A stretch of DNA of 64,000 nucleotides from Coptis chinensis (Eukaryota > Streptophyta > Magnoliopsida > Ranunculales > Ranunculaceae): assembly GCA_015680905.1 (NCBI GenBank), contig CM027381.1, positions 51,588,501 through 51,652,500 on the forward strand, written 5' to 3'. The position numbers and the translations under genes are program-made. Shown here piece after piece: positions 48,002 through 59,050 of the stretch (positions are counted from its first letter, which is position 1; each line of letters begins with the position of its first letter). Under the pieces are notes generated by a model that worked only from the letters and a program-made list of their open reading frames with translations, had not been told where the DNA came from and searched no databases.

Positions 48002-48954
48002 ACTTCATGATTGGAACTACTGCCCAGGTCTTTGTTTCCTCTCCTTATGGCTTGTAGCCTTGGCTTCCTTCCCATTTTTCGTTATCTTAGTGCATACTTG
48101 CGCATCTCTAGCTTCATTTGGTTATTTCTCTTTATTATTTTGTGCTCTAGTCTGAATGATCTTTTTTGGGGTTAGAGTTTTTTCCATTTGTTCTTCTGAG
48201 CTAGTTACATTTTGTTCACTTATCTATGGCTAGTAGGATCTTTGATGATTCCTCATAGTCTGAGCCTTCTTCCTCTCCCAAGCATTGGAACTTGCTAACT
48301 GACAATGTACGATTTAATCCATAGGCACCTCATCAGATTTTCTACCTTCTTGATTTTTTGTATGTTGCCCTTCCTCCTCATGTTCTTTTGTTGTTGGTAT
48401 CTCAATCACTGCAGTACTTGTCTCTCCTGGTCCCTCACTGTTTTTGCCCTTGCACTCCTTGTTACCTTTGTCCATCATTCAGCATCAATACCAGTTTCTA
48501 TTTCCTTCTCTTTCTGTTTCTACTTTCGCTGTCATACCTATTTGATCTTAGTTTTCCTGCATTTGTTTTTAGTATGCCCAAAGTCTCCACATTTGCCACA
48601 TTTCTATAGCTTCCATGGGTATTCTACTCTGATGCATACTGATTCCGTTTCTCCAATATCAATTCTTAGATCCTCTGGTAGTTTTGTGGTAGAAATTACC
48701 TCAATACAGCTCCTAGCAAAAGACAATCTAGTCTTATTTGTTGTTGCATCATCAACACACACAAGGTTTCCAATGAGACTAGAGAAATAGCTAAGCCCAT
48801 CACCAGTCCATAACGTTTTAGGAACATAATACAGATTTGCCCAAATTGGTATTGCTTTCACTTGTTTCTTTTGTAGATCTATATATTTATTCCATGGTTT
48901 GATGACAAACTCCCTTCCAGCTATAAAGGTTGGACTTTATTCTAGCACAGTTTT
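48002..48954 (-). pseudogene. LINE ORF1, C-terminal part (DUF4283-like plus CCHC)
   Basis: The minus strand reads 'FVIKPWNKYIDLQKKQVKAIPIWANLYYVPKTLWTGDGLSYFSSLIGNLVCVDDATTNKTRLSFARSCIEV' (48940-48680), the conserved second half of the DUF4283 domain of plant LINE ORF1. After one stop comes a CCHC knuckle 'CGKCGDFGHTKNKC' (48601-48560). The rest to 48002 is degenerate basic sequence. It is an RNA-binding protein of the LINE particle. The N-terminal half lies at 59051-59523, separated by the Tat element T. Confidence 0.75.
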
Positions 48955-49327
48955 TGTATGAACAAAAATATTCACCACTAAGATCCTATGTCTTGGTCCT
49001 CTCTCCTCCCTTTTCTTTCCTTCCCAACTGTTCCTTTTTATATCCTCCCTCCCCTTCTCTTATCCCTTGATCCTTTCCTTATCCTCTAGTCCACCTCCAC
49101 ACACATGTCCCCTTAGGGTTCCGCAGCCCTGCCACAGTACTCCCCGTTCCTTTTCCCTTACGTTTCTTCTTCTTTGACTCTGACCACTCTGATCCCACAT
49201 GCTTCTGTACGGCCAAACCACCTTTACAGATCTGCGGCCTCGATCCGATGCTTTGCGCCTCCCCTTCCTTACCCTACTCCGGGCTGGCAGACATGCCACC
49301 TCAGTAATCCAAAAAGGGGTTGATACA
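48955..49327 (-). repeat. 3' LTR of Tat element T
   Basis: This 373-bp LTR on the minus strand starts TGTATCAACCCC at 49327 and ends GTTCATACA at 48955. It has the same length as the LTR at 58678-59050, with about 19 mismatches counted by eye. A polypurine tract abuts at 49328. The flanking GTTTT (48950-48954) pairs with ATTTT (59051-59055) as an imperfect target duplication. Confidence 0.9.
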
Positions 49328-49341
49328 AATGCCCCCTCTCA
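49328..49341 (-). promoter_or_regulatory. Polypurine tract of T
   Basis: The minus strand reads GAGAGGGGGCATT directly before the LTR start TGTATC. Confidence 0.7.
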
Positions 49342-50000
49342 GTCCGCGAATCTGCAAGGATTCGTGGGCTGAGACTCCCCAGCTATCAAACTACTGAACT
49401 GTCTAGTCACCCATCAATCATTCAAACCTTTCTGACAATCATGGTTCCCCCTGCTTTGATCTCTGGGCCCTTGCCACGCTTCCCTAGCCACGTGCCCTGC
49501 GGCGCATGCCCAACTAGCCCTGCCTCCTCGACTCTCGCAATGCCACGCGTTGGCCCTTGAATGGCCCTCCTTGCCACATGCGTGCCTCTTTTATTGTTCT
49601 GCCCTTAACTTATCATCTCCCGCCCAACACTCTTATTATGCACCCCTCCCTCTTCCCGACTTTTCACCTTTCTTTTCGCTTGCTGTCTTCTTCGTTTTTC
49701 TCACACCATTTTTCTTTCGTTTCCTTCCTAGCGAGCTCCTTGCTTTGATCCTACTTCCACCGGTGAAGCTACCCTTGCATCCCGCTCCCGCTCTACACGG
49801 CGATCGCCCTTCCTATTCAGGTTTGCATCTACATCCCTTAGTCTTCTTTTCTTTCTATTGTAAGTTTGTTGGTCACTTTTTAGTTCCATTTTCTTTCATG
49901 CCCCTCTCTTTTCTTCTGCCTTCCATTCGTTCCCTCCTTCATTAGGTGCCTCCCCTTACTCTCGTCTTCATTATGGTCTTTTTCATCCCTTTCCAGTGCC
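49342..50000 (+). other. Upstream region of the antisense gene of T
   Basis: This is pyrimidine-rich on the plus strand with no conserved frame; the 49550-49945 ORF is a low-complexity frame. It would hold the promoter and 5' leader of the plus-strand gene starting at 50001. No clear TATA box stands out. Confidence 0.35.
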
Positions 50001-52246
50001 ATGTCTGACTCCGAGTCTGGCAGCTCCTCCGCTATCGGATCTACTAAGTCTGGGTCCCCGATCTCCCAACCAGTCAGATCCACCGCAGAGTCTGGATCTT
50101 TCAGCCACTCCGCCGACCACCCAGAATCTCTTTCCACTGAGTCGACCCGTGGGGCTGCTGCCCCATCCACTTCCGGTAGACCCTCCGCGCTACCTCCCCC
50201 TCCATCTCACTATCGCAGACCCAATCTGGCCGCTGTGTAGGTTGCCTACAATATTCCTGAGGATATGGTCTTAGAACACGTGCCCGGGGTCACTCATTTT
50301 CCCCATCTAGTACCACCGCGGCCTGGGTTTTTGGTAGCAACCGTGGGGCAAATAGCGGCTGGCCTCCTCTTTCCCTTATCTTTGTTAGATGTAGAAGTCT
50401 GCAACCACTTTAACATTCCACCGTGTCATGGCATTGACAACTTTTGGCGAATCATGTACGCTGCCAATCATTACAATACCATGAATACCCCGTGGATTTT
50501 CCTTCAGGACATCACTTCCCATTATTTTTTCAGGAAAAGCACCAAGTTCGGGAGTGTGGGGTATCAATCCTTCTGCGTACGTCCGCAGAAGAAGTCGTTT
50601 GTCATCCGCGTCACCACTTCCGACAAGGTTTGGCATCACTATTCCCTATTTGTGTCCGGGAACTTCCTTTCTGCTGATCTTCCCCCTGAACTGTCCTTGA
50701 GGCACTCCCAATTTCTCCGCCACGGTGAGTGGAGTCTATTGCTTTGTTTGCTTCATGCATGGTTATCTCCTTGACATGTATTTTCCTCTGCTTTTTAGGT
50801 TGGAACCCGGATTCCCACTCCCAGATATACACTGGTGTTTCCTCTGGGATTTTCACCAGACTCCGCAACCTAGGGGTCAACCAGTGCGATGTCCTCGACA
50901 TCGACACAGACAAAGGGAGTCCACTTCTCCGAGACCTTTCCCTTAAGGACATTGGCAAATACCGCGACCTTCCATACCTTCTGCCCCCGCCCAAAGAGAG
51001 GAAACCCAAACCGTCTCTCCCCAAGAAACAGAAAGCAAACGCCCCAGTTCATCAGTCCTTCAGGTATACCACAAAGATCTCCCATAGCCAAGCTCTCGCC
51101 CGGAAGGCTGCAGCCACTCAGACTCGTAAGCCCTCAGTTGGGTCTTTCTCAATCCCCCCTACTGCACTCCCCAGGTCTTATTCTTCCATAGCTGATTGGG
51201 AAGACGATTTTGACCCCCCAGCAGGCACCTCTGAAAATATGGATGTTACCAAACTCAAGCTGTGGGACAGCGATTCTGATGGCGAGGCACCCAACAACCA
51301 CAAATACCAAAGGGCCTTCCCCGCCAAGAAGGCCAAGACTATCCCCCCTGCCGCTCTACCTCTACCTCGGCCAACATTACGCTGCCATCTTCGCCCGTCG
51401 TCGGCAAAGAGGCGGTCCCCATTGGTCCCCTGCCCATAGGGCCTGCAGAAATCTGGCATCCTCAATTCAAGGTCAGAGACCGCGACGTCAGCACTCGTGA
51501 CTCCGATCTGGATAATCCAGCGGTGGTTGCATCTCTCTTCTTCAGTTGCCACCTCCCTAGGGATCAAGTTTATGGAGATTCTGGCTCCTTCGCCTCCCAC
51601 CGAGCGGCGATCTACACAGGCTGGGAACGGGTATGTCCCCCATCCCTTTCCTTTCTTTCTTTATTGCTTACTTTTCTCTAACTTTGCCTGTATATTCAGC
51701 TGAGCCTGGACGTGGGTTATGTGATTCACCAACACCTTGGACGCGTTTGAATCTGTGAAGGCTGAGATTCACGGGCCAACTGGGTGGAAAGCGGAATGTA
51801 CCCAACTGGAGAAGGTAAGAGATGATGCCCGTCTCACGGCCCTCAAACATCACAAGGAGCTCTAGCGCGCTGAGCAAGCCTACAAGGACTATGTAGCCGG
51901 CATCGCCTCTCAGTTGGAAAGTCAGAGGGAAGCTGATAGGGCCGCCGCTCAGGCAGACTTGGAGCAGTCGCTGAAAGGCGCCACTGAACACTTCAAGGTC
52001 CTGGCCGCCAAGAAGATAGCCCGAGAACTAAACCAATAGCTGGAAGCTCTCACTGCCGCTGGGTGTCTTCTCCCTAACCCGTCTCCTGCTTTGATTCCCA
52101 CCGAATCTGCGACCATCTCCCCTGCTCTTGAGACGGAAGCCATTGCCACTCCTGGGGTGTCCTCGTCTCCCATTGATGTGGACGATTCCATCGAAGCGGT
52201 GGAGGAGGGTGGCCTGCAAGCTGACGCCTCGGGCGATCTGAAATGA
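50001..52246 (+). pseudogene. Spliced antisense extra gene of Tat element (putative gypsy-type transposon protein), broken
   Basis: This plus-strand gene lies antisense to T. Exon 1 (50001-50724) starts with a Ser-rich leader, passes a TAG at 50238, then reads 'PEDMVLEHVPGVTHFPHLVPPRPGFLVA...GLLFPLSLLDVEVCNHFNIPPCHGIDNFWRIMYA', the pattern of the PF04195 'putative gypsy type transposon' family. A 74-bp intron (50725-50798, GTGAGT...TTTTTAG) separates exon 2, which continues in frame with 'GWNPDSHSQIYTGVSSG'. A frameshift follows near 51345-51385. A second intron (about 51631-51700, GTATGT...TTCAG) precedes a coiled-coil region ('ASQLESQREADRAAAQADLEQSLKGATEHF') with TAG stops near 51865 and 52037, ending TGA at 52244-52246. 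Antisense extra ORFs between pol and 3' LTR are known in Tat elements; the function is unknown. Intact copies elsewhere would be needed to fix the exons. Confidence 0.7.
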
Positions 52247-52562
52247 AGCATACTTAAATTTCTCTTTGTCAGTTGGCTTAGCCTATTACCCAGTTTAGAT
52301 CTGATCTTTGATGATTCAACTTTTTGTTTCAACCCCTGGGTCTGGATTTCTGGGTAGTCCCAGCAAACCGCGGTGGGTCTCTGCTTCTTGTTTAACTCAT
52401 GTTTGGTGAAAACTCATTGCAATCCACGTGTTCATCTTTTGTAATGTGTTGCCGTCCCTCCTTGTTTATTTATTGCCTTATTTCACAGTGGCATTTACAC
52501 CTGGGCACCTGCCATACGCGTCCTGCTTGCTCCCAAGACTCAACTTGCCCCCACGTCGACTA

Positions 52563-53060
52563 TGGAGATGTTGAGGGGCTCTTGCCCCACCACTCATAGC
52601 CCCAAGTTGCCCTCTGAGATGTTGAGGGCCCCATGCCCCTGGCCACTCAAAGATGCCCCCAAGTTGGCGGTGGAGGGTGTTGGGGCGGCGAGTATGCCCG
52701 GGCCACCCTCACCCACCCCCAATTGCCTAAGGAGATGTTGAGGGGCTCTGAGTATGCCCGGGCCACTGCCCGCCACTGTTGAGGGCAAGCTGAGGCACGC
52801 GGGCCACTCGCCCCCCAAGTTGCCTAAGGAGATGTTGAGGGCCGCTGAGTATGCCCGGGCAACTCAGCCCCCACGCGTGGATGTTGAGGGCAGCTGAGTA
52901 TGCCCGGGACACTCAGCTTGCCCGCAAGTTGCCTAAGGAGATGTTGAGGGCCGCTGAGTATGTCCGGGCCACTCAGCGTGCCCCCAAGTTCGCCATGGAT
53001 ATGTTAAGGGTAGCTGAGTATGCCCGGGCCACTCAGTTTGCCCCCAAGTTTCCTAAGAGG
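52563..53060 (+). repeat. Minisatellite, eight or nine units of about 60 bp, in T
   Basis: Units begin GAGATGTTGAGGGC(C/A)GCTGA and continue with TATGCCCGGGCCACTCAG and CCCCCAAGTTGCCTAAGG. The last four units are nearly regular; the first ones vary in length. On the plus strand three units translate to a 20-residue repeat 'MLRAAEYARATQLAPKLPKE'. The array sits between the antisense gene and the end of pol. 52247-52562 shows nothing else. Confidence 0.8.
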
Positions 53061-53248
53061 TCGGTATTGAGGTTGGAACCCATTATCGGCTTCTCCTGGA
53101 CAAATACACACATGAACGGACGCACATTCATTAGATGGAGGAAATTGGCTATTGCTTTTATTACCATAGTAGCTAATTCAAAATAACATTACAAGGCTTG
53201 AATGAAGCAAATACAATTTTCTTTAATTAAAAGCACTCATAACAAAAG

Positions 53249-53982
53249 TTACGCATGGAATTCCTTCAGCATTCTGATGTTCCACAGCCGCTTGATGTTC
53301 TCCCCTTGGGGTGTCTGCAACCTGTAAGTCCTGGACATTCCTGCCTCCACCACGGTGTATGGTCCCTCCCAGTTAGGTCCCAACTTCCCGTCTGTCTCTT
53401 CCTTGGTGGCTGGGGTCACCCTCCGAAGTACCCGGTCTCCAACATGAAATGTCCGCAACTTCACCCGCTTGTTATACTGCCTCTGCAACCTCCAGTGATA
53501 CTCTTCTAATCTGATGCGCGCAGTGTCTCTCCTCTCCTCTGTGAGGTTCAGTTCCTCAGCCAGTATTTTCTCATCAACCCCTGTCTCTACCGCCTTGGTT
53601 CTAGTCGTTGGAGCCATCATTTCCACCGGTATCACTGCCTCCACTCCATAGGCCATCGCTAACGGGGATTATTCTGTAGATGTCCGCGATGTCGTGTGAT
53701 ACGCCCACAGTACATGGTTTAACTCATCTGCCCAGCACCCCTTGCGCTCCTCCAGCTTTTTCTTTAAATTATCCATGATTACTTTGTTAGAAGACTATTC
53801 CTGTCCATTCCCCTCGGGATTGTAAGGGGCTGAAAAACCTTGCTTCACTTTGTAGGCTTGGAGGAAGGCTCCACTTCCCCGTGAACTCGAAAACCGTTCT
53901 CCGCGATGATGGTGTGTGGTAGCCCAAACCGGCATATTATATTCTCCCACAAAAATTTTCTCACATGTTCCTCTTTCACCTG
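53249..53982 (-). pseudogene. Tat integrase, catalytic core remainder and C-terminal domain
   Basis: The well-preserved part (53656-53249) reads 'MAYGVEAVIPVEM', then 'YHWRLQRQYNKRVKLRTFHVGDRVLRRV' and 'KLGPNWEGPYTVVEAGMSRTYRLQTPQG', the C-terminal DNA-binding domain of Gypsy integrases, and ends at 53249. The stretch 53982-53657 contains the altered catalytic core: where '(D)NG..F' is expected it reads 'IIAENGFRVHGEVE', and several stops follow before '[13 protein letters not shown]'-like sequence. This implies loss of integrase activity. Confidence 0.8.
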
Positions 53983-55077
53983 CTACAGAGCCACACCCTC
54001 AACCCATTTCGTAAAATAATCCATCGCAGCCAGCATAAACCTCCTTTTGCCACTGGCCATAGGCAGAGGCCCGACGATATCCAACACCCACATAGCGAAT
54101 GGCCACGAGCTAAAGACCTTGTGCAACGGTTCTGCAGGTGAATGTATCAGCGACGCAAAGGTCTGACATTTTCGGCACCTCTTGACATACTCAATCGCAT
54201 CTTTCTTCATGTGGGGCCAGAAGTACCCCTGCGATAGTAACCGGTGTGTCGTCGCCCTTCCTGCCGAGTGGCTTCCACAATCCCCTTCGTGAATTTCTCC
54301 CAACACCTCTTGCGCTTTTTGCGGCCCCATGCATCTCAAAAGTGGTCCGCTGACGCTCCACAGATATAACTCCCCGTCTGTCAAAACGTATCTCATTGGC
54401 CTCTGTTCCATCCTCCTTCTTTCACCTTTGTCCCCTGTATCTACCCCCGATAGGTAACTCTTGATGGGTTCCATCCATCCCTGCTCTTGCTCAGTGGTCA
54501 GACACACCCCCTGGTTCTCCATTGTGCTTGGTTGACTTAACACCCTGACTTCAATAGATCTACCTTCTGTTCTAGGGAGCACTGCGGCAACATAAGCCAA
54601 TGCGTCGGCGTGTCTGTTCTCTCCCCAGTCCAGGTGAGCAAAACTAACTTTCTCAAATTCTCCTGCCTTTCTCCACAATACGTCTAGGTACTTTACCATC
54701 CTAAGACACCGTGCCGCGAATCCTCCATTGGCTTGACATATTACCAAATTCGAATCTGAATATACCGTTAGTTCTCGCACCCCCAAATCCTTGGCCAAAT
54801 CCATCCCTGCTATCACTGCCTCATACTCAGATTAGTTGTTTAAAGCTGCAAAACCCAGTTTCATCGACAACTCCAGGCGAGTATTCTCTGGGGTGACCAG
54901 CACCACCCCGATGCCATTATCGGTGTCGGTAGCAGACCCGTCTGCGAAGACTCTCCACCCATTTTGCATGTCCCAAGGGTCCAGTGGGTTGTGGTTTTGG
55001 TCTGCCTCCGGTTCCATGGTCATCTCCTCACCCCAGGTGGGATCCTCGGCCGGAAACTCAGCCAGGAATTCCGCCAT
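53983..55077 (-). pseudogene. Tat second RNase H domain and integrase N-terminus
   Basis: 'WRVFADGSATDTDNGIGVVLVTPENTRLE' (about 54960-54880) and 'ELTVYSDSNLVICQANGGFAARCLRMVKYLD' with 'HADALAYVA' form a second RNase H-like domain; DG, D and HADALA are the catalytic positions. One stop near 54832 separates the two halves. After it comes the HHCC zinc finger region 'HEGDCGSHSAGRATTHRLLSQGYFWPHMKKDAIEYVKRCRKC' and the start of the integrase core 'WVLDIVGPLP', holding the first catalytic Asp. Dual RNase H is a mark of the Tat lineage. Confidence 0.8.
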
Positions 55078-55164
55078 TGCTTGTGCCTTCTCCGCAGTCT
55101 TGGCTTATTACTCAATGTCATACGAACTGACCAGCACCGCCCATTTCAACATTCTCCCTGATTT

Positions 55165-56501
55165 CTATGCCCTCAGTGCCTGCTTGAGTGGCAAGTTGGT
55201 CACCACTACCACCAAATGAGCATCGAGGTAAGGTTTCAGTTTGAGTGCAGAGAAGACCAGCACCAAGGCATACTTTTCAATCCTACTATACCTTGTTTCG
55301 GCGTCCAACATTATTTTTCTCTGGAAATACACTGGTCTCTCTACCTTGCTCACAATCCTTATCAACACTGAACTAATTGCACACTCCGACACCCCTAGGT
55401 ACAGATACAGCTTTTCCCCCTGCCCTGGCCGCGATAGGATCGGGGCCTCACCCAAATACTCTTTCAATTCTTGAAAAGCCCTTTCGCATGCCTCGGTCCA
55501 CTGGAAGTCAGTCGTCCTCCGTAGTAGCAGGTACAAAGGTCGGCACTTATCAGAAGACTTGGAGATGAAACTATTGAGTGTCGCGACCCGACCCACCAGC
55601 CTCTGAACTTCTTTCACGTTCTACAGAGATGGCATTTCCAACAAGGCTCTAATCTAGTCTGGGTTTGCCTCTATGTCGCGGTATGTGACTGTATCCCAGG
55701 AACTTCCTGGATGTCACCCCGAATGTACACTTTCTCTGGGTTCAACATCAACTTCTGTCTCCGCAGTATAGAGAACGTCTCTTTCAGGCCCTCCAAATGC
55801 TTTTCTTCAGTCATACTCTTTTCCACAATGTCATCTATGTATATCTCCATCTTCTTTCTGATTTTGTTCTCGAACATCTTCTCCCTTACCCGCTGGAATG
55901 TGGCCCCTACATTCTTTAGACCAAACAGCATTCTGGTGTAACAGTACGTACCTCCTTCCACTATGAACCCAGTCTTTTCTTGGTCCGGGCCATACATCAT
56001 CACCTGATTGTAACCCATGGACTCCTCCATAAATGAAAAGAACACAAACTCTGCGGTCCGGTCCACCAATTAGTCTATCCGCGGCATAGGTAGCAATCCT
56101 TCGGACATTCCTTGTTGACGTCCGTGAAGTCCACACACATTCTTACTTTCCCATTCTTTTTTGGTACCGCTACCACGTTCAACAGCCACTCGGTAAACTT
56201 GCATTCGCGGATGATTCCTGCATTTTTCAACTTCTGCACCTCTTCTCGAATTCCATGCATACTGAGGCTTCATACTCCTCATTTTCTACTGGACCGGGCA
56301 GGCGCCTTCCCGCATGTGCAACTTGTGGCATGTGAACTTTGGATCCAACCCCGCCAAGTCCTCGATCGTCCATGCAAACACATCACTATTCTCTGCTAAG
56401 AAGGCAATCAATTTTCCTTTCCAATCCTCCGACAAACTGGTCCCTATGTTTACGAACTTCTCCTCCGCTACCCCAATGTTTACGACCTTAATCTCATCCA
56501 T
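55165..56501 (-). pseudogene. Tat reverse transcriptase and first RNase H, frameshifted
   Basis: Fragments in order are 'FLAENSDVFAWTIEDLAGLDP' (56440-56330), 'NVVAVPKKNGKVRMCVDFTDVNKECPKDCY' (56190-56080), 'TRMLFGLKNVGATFQR' and the catalytic 'YIDDIVEKS' (YVDD type) within 56069-55671. The connection and RNase H follow at 55617-55165 ('VGRVATLNSFISKSSDKCRPLYLLL', 'FQWTEACERAFQELKEYL', 'YFQRKIMLDAETRYSRIEKYALVLVF', 'LKPYLDAH'). Frameshifts near 56070 and 55660 and a stop at 55164 break the polyprotein. Sequence runs directly on into the second RNase H. Confidence 0.85.
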
Positions 56502-56552
56502 TGTCTTACCCCCGATGAGCGGCCTCTTCTCTTCGACCGCGGCCTGTAATTG

Positions 56553-57194
56553 CTATGCCAGCTTGTCTCTTGTCTCCGGCGCCTCTTTATTTAACGCGCG
56601 GCCTAGACCTCTCACTGTCACCTGATGTATGTTCTGTGCCGTGACCTGATCCCCCTTTATCTCGTATATCCCTCCATTCGTCAGGAAGCGGATCACTTGG
56701 TAATAAGTAGACGGGACTGCCTTCATCTCATGAATCCACTTTCTCCCCAGGATCGCGATGTATTGTGAGTTAGTATCCACTACCAGGAATCGGGTGAAAT
56801 TGGTTACTGGCCCCGCGATCACCGGCAGTAATAGTTCCCCCACGGTTCAGTCATGCTGCCGTTGAATCCGAACAACTCTCAATGCCCATTTCTTCCATCA
56901 CGCTCAAAACAACAAATCCATTGAACTCCCACAGTCTATCAACACCCTTTTTACCATGTAATTCCCCATCGCTATGGTAATCACCAACGCATCCTCATGA
57001 GGTGAGCTCACCGACTCTAGATTCTTTAGACTAAATTATATCCGGTCATTCCCTTTGCCACCCCCTAGAACTGGCCGCGGACTTCCCACCACTTCGTTTA
57101 TCTGCTGCAGACTGGCAGTCTTCCTCACCTTATCTCGGTTGGTGTTCCTCCCTAGCGTTTCACCATTGAAGATAACATTTATCATGCCCAGGAT
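56553..57194 (-). pseudogene. Tat aspartic protease region
   Basis: The minus strand shows 'INVIFNGETLGRNTNRDK' just after the Gag stop, then 'MVKRVLIDCGSSMDLLF' near 56960-56900, the active-site region with DCGSS in place of the usual DTGSS or DSGSS. It then reads 'VIAGPVTNFTRFLVVDTNSQYIAILGRKWIHEMKAVPSTYYQVIRF' (56843-56640), the C-terminal lobe of retropepsins of this lineage. There are several stops. Confidence 0.75.
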
Positions 57195-58614
57195 TCAAGC
57201 CGCGACCGGGACCCTCTCGATCGGTTGCACCTCCTTGACATGTTCCTTCAACTGTCCTCTCCCGATCATCCTCTCTACCAACCACTGTAAAGCAAAGCAC
57301 TCATTGGTAGCATGGTTTCTGACCTGATGGTACGCACAAAATGGCTTTCCCTCTATCTCCTTAGGTGAACTCCGCGGTTCTTCGTAGTGCCACTGTCCCT
57401 TGATCAGTGGCAGGATTTCCTCCAATGGCTTGTTCAACAGAGTTAAGTCCACTTCGCGGTAAGGCTTTCTCTCCCTGTACTCCCTTCGGGCTTGGTCTCT
57501 ACCCCTCTCTGCTCTTTGTGTCTCCCCTCTGTAATTTCCTCTATCTTTGGCCGCGGCCCTGTCCTTGTCTCTCTTGTCCTCCGTGGCCACTGCATGTACT
57601 GACTTGTCGGGTTTCTTGTGTTCCTTACTGTTTCTCCGCAAAATGTCCTCATATCTGATGTATCTTTCTACCTTCAAGTACAAAGGATGCAAGGTGGTAA
57701 CCTCAATCTTGGACACTGATTCATGCACCCGGGTCCCCTGTTTCAACCCATGCTGGAATGCTTTGACCGCGGTGCGTTCATCCAAATTTTCCACCCTCAG
57801 CGTCTCTTCCTTAAATCTGTACAGGAAGTCCCTGAGTGTCTCGGCGGACTTCTGCTTGATGTTAAAGAGATCCTCTACGTCAACTACCCTCTTCTTCTGA
57901 TGGATGAAGTGATTCACAAAAGCTTGTTCCAACTCCTCGAACCTTTGAATACTCCGCGATGCCAACCGATAATACCAGTCGGATGCTCCCCCCCTTTAGA
58001 CTGGCAGGAAACATCATGCAACGGAGTCTGTCATACTTCGCCTCTTACCATAGCGGCATCTGCTGCCTGAAGTGATGCAAATGGTCAGCCAGATCTCCTT
58101 TCCCATCGTACCTTTCAAACCACGGCTGTGTGAACCTCTTGGGTACCTCCGAATTCCAGACCGAATCAGCAAGTGGGTTCTGATTCAGGCTATCCACCAC
58201 CTTTTTGGCCGCGCCGTGTTTCTCTTTTTCCACCGCGCGGTTAGCCTCTCTGTCTTTTTCGATCATTGTCTGCACCATTTCTATGGTAATGCCTCCGGCA
58301 TGGTTCCCCCCGGTTGTCGTAGGAAGCCCCCTGCTTTGCACCTCCATTTCACTACCTGCAGGTACGGCTGTTTCCGCTCCCCCCTGAGTGTCTTCCCTTT
58401 CTCTCCGTAACTCATCATTCTCTTCCCTAAGCCTGCCTACCTCCTCCTGAAGTAACCTAGTTGCCTTAGCTACCGAACCTTCAACCTCCTCTTCCCCCAC
58501 CTCTACGTTTTCCACACTCACCGTTTCATTTGGGACGACCTCCTCCCTCCTCGGTCTTCCTCTACCTTGTCCTCTCCCTCTTCCTCTACCCCTTCCTCTC
58601 TTAGCCGGAGCCAT
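57195..58614 (-). pseudogene. Tat Gag, one stop and one frameshift
   Basis: The start ATG at 58614 is followed by an Arg-Gly-rich tail 'KRGRGRGRGRGQGRGRP' and a helical region. The capsid region starts around 58160 ('FTQPWFERYDGKGDLADHLHHFRQQM'). A TAA at 58042-58044 and a frameshift in a G7 run (57988-57994, minus strand) precede the best-conserved Gag core 57965-57195: 'FEELEQAFVNHFIHQKKRVVDVEDLFNIKQ', 'SAETLRDFLYRFKEE' and 'AVKAFQHGLK'. The zinc-finger-like 'CAYHQVRNHATNEC' of Tat Gag follows. Gag forms the virus-like particle. The 57965 start used by simple ORF calling is a TTG and not the true start. Confidence 0.85.
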
Positions 58615-58659
58615 GTTATGCTATATTTTCTTCCTCCCAAGTCGTGGACCTATCTCGTC

Positions 58660-58677
58660 CCCACAGACGGCGCTAAA
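58660..58677 (-). promoter_or_regulatory. Primer-binding site of T
   Basis: The minus strand reads TTTAGCGCCGTCTGTGGG directly after the 5' LTR, close to the GGCGCCGTCTGTGGG site common in Tat-type elements. It differs from the tRNA-Asp type of the Athila-related elements here. Confidence 0.65.
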
Positions 58678-59050
58678 TGTATGAACATAAATATTCACCA
58701 CTAAGATCCTATGTCTTGGTCCTCTCTCCTCCCTTTTCTTTCCTTCCCAACTGTTCCTTTTTATATCCTCCCTCCCCTTCTCTTATCCCTTGATCCTTTC
58801 CTTATCCTCTGGTCCACCTCCACACACCTATCCCTTTAGGGTTCCGTGGCCCTGCCACAGTACTTCCCGTTCCTTTTCCCTTACGCTGCTTCTTCTTTGA
58901 CTCTGACCACTCTGATCCCACAAGCTTCTGTACGGCCAAACCACCTTTACAGATCCGAGGCCTTGATCCGGTGCTTTGTGCCTCCCCTTCCTTACCCTAC
59001 TCCGGGCTGGCAGACATGCCACGCCAGTAATCCAAAAAGGGGTTGATACA
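58678..59050 (-). repeat. 5' LTR of Tat element T
   Basis: 373 bp, TGTATCAACCCC...GTTCATACA on the minus strand; it pairs with 48955-49327. The two LTRs have identical length and about 5% divergence by manual count. Confidence 0.9.

Larger units (their letters stand above)
48955..59050 (-). mobile_element. Element T: Tat-lineage Ty3/Gypsy retrotransposon
   Basis: A complete 10.1-kb minus-strand element: 5' LTR, primer site, gag, protease, RT, RNase H, a second RNase H-like domain, integrase, then about 3.9 kb with a minisatellite and an opposite-strand gene, a polypurine tract and a 3' LTR. The order, the second RNase H and the antisense ORF after pol are features described for the Tat lineage. 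It is GC-richer than its surroundings and splits ORF1 of the LINE. All coding regions carry lesions. Confidence 0.9.

Noticed and set aside
44211-48790. Plus-strand ORFs over the LINE
   Set aside because: They are antisense shadows of ORF2 and ORF1 (minus strand), which have family motifs in order.
49550-50000. Plus-strand Leu/Phe/Pro-rich ORFs before the antisense gene
   Set aside because: They are pyrimidine-rich low-complexity frames with no conserved motif; they probably belong to the 5' leader.
52563-53060. CRISPR-like array
   Set aside because: Units are continuous without unique spacers, in a plant retrotransposon; it is a minisatellite.
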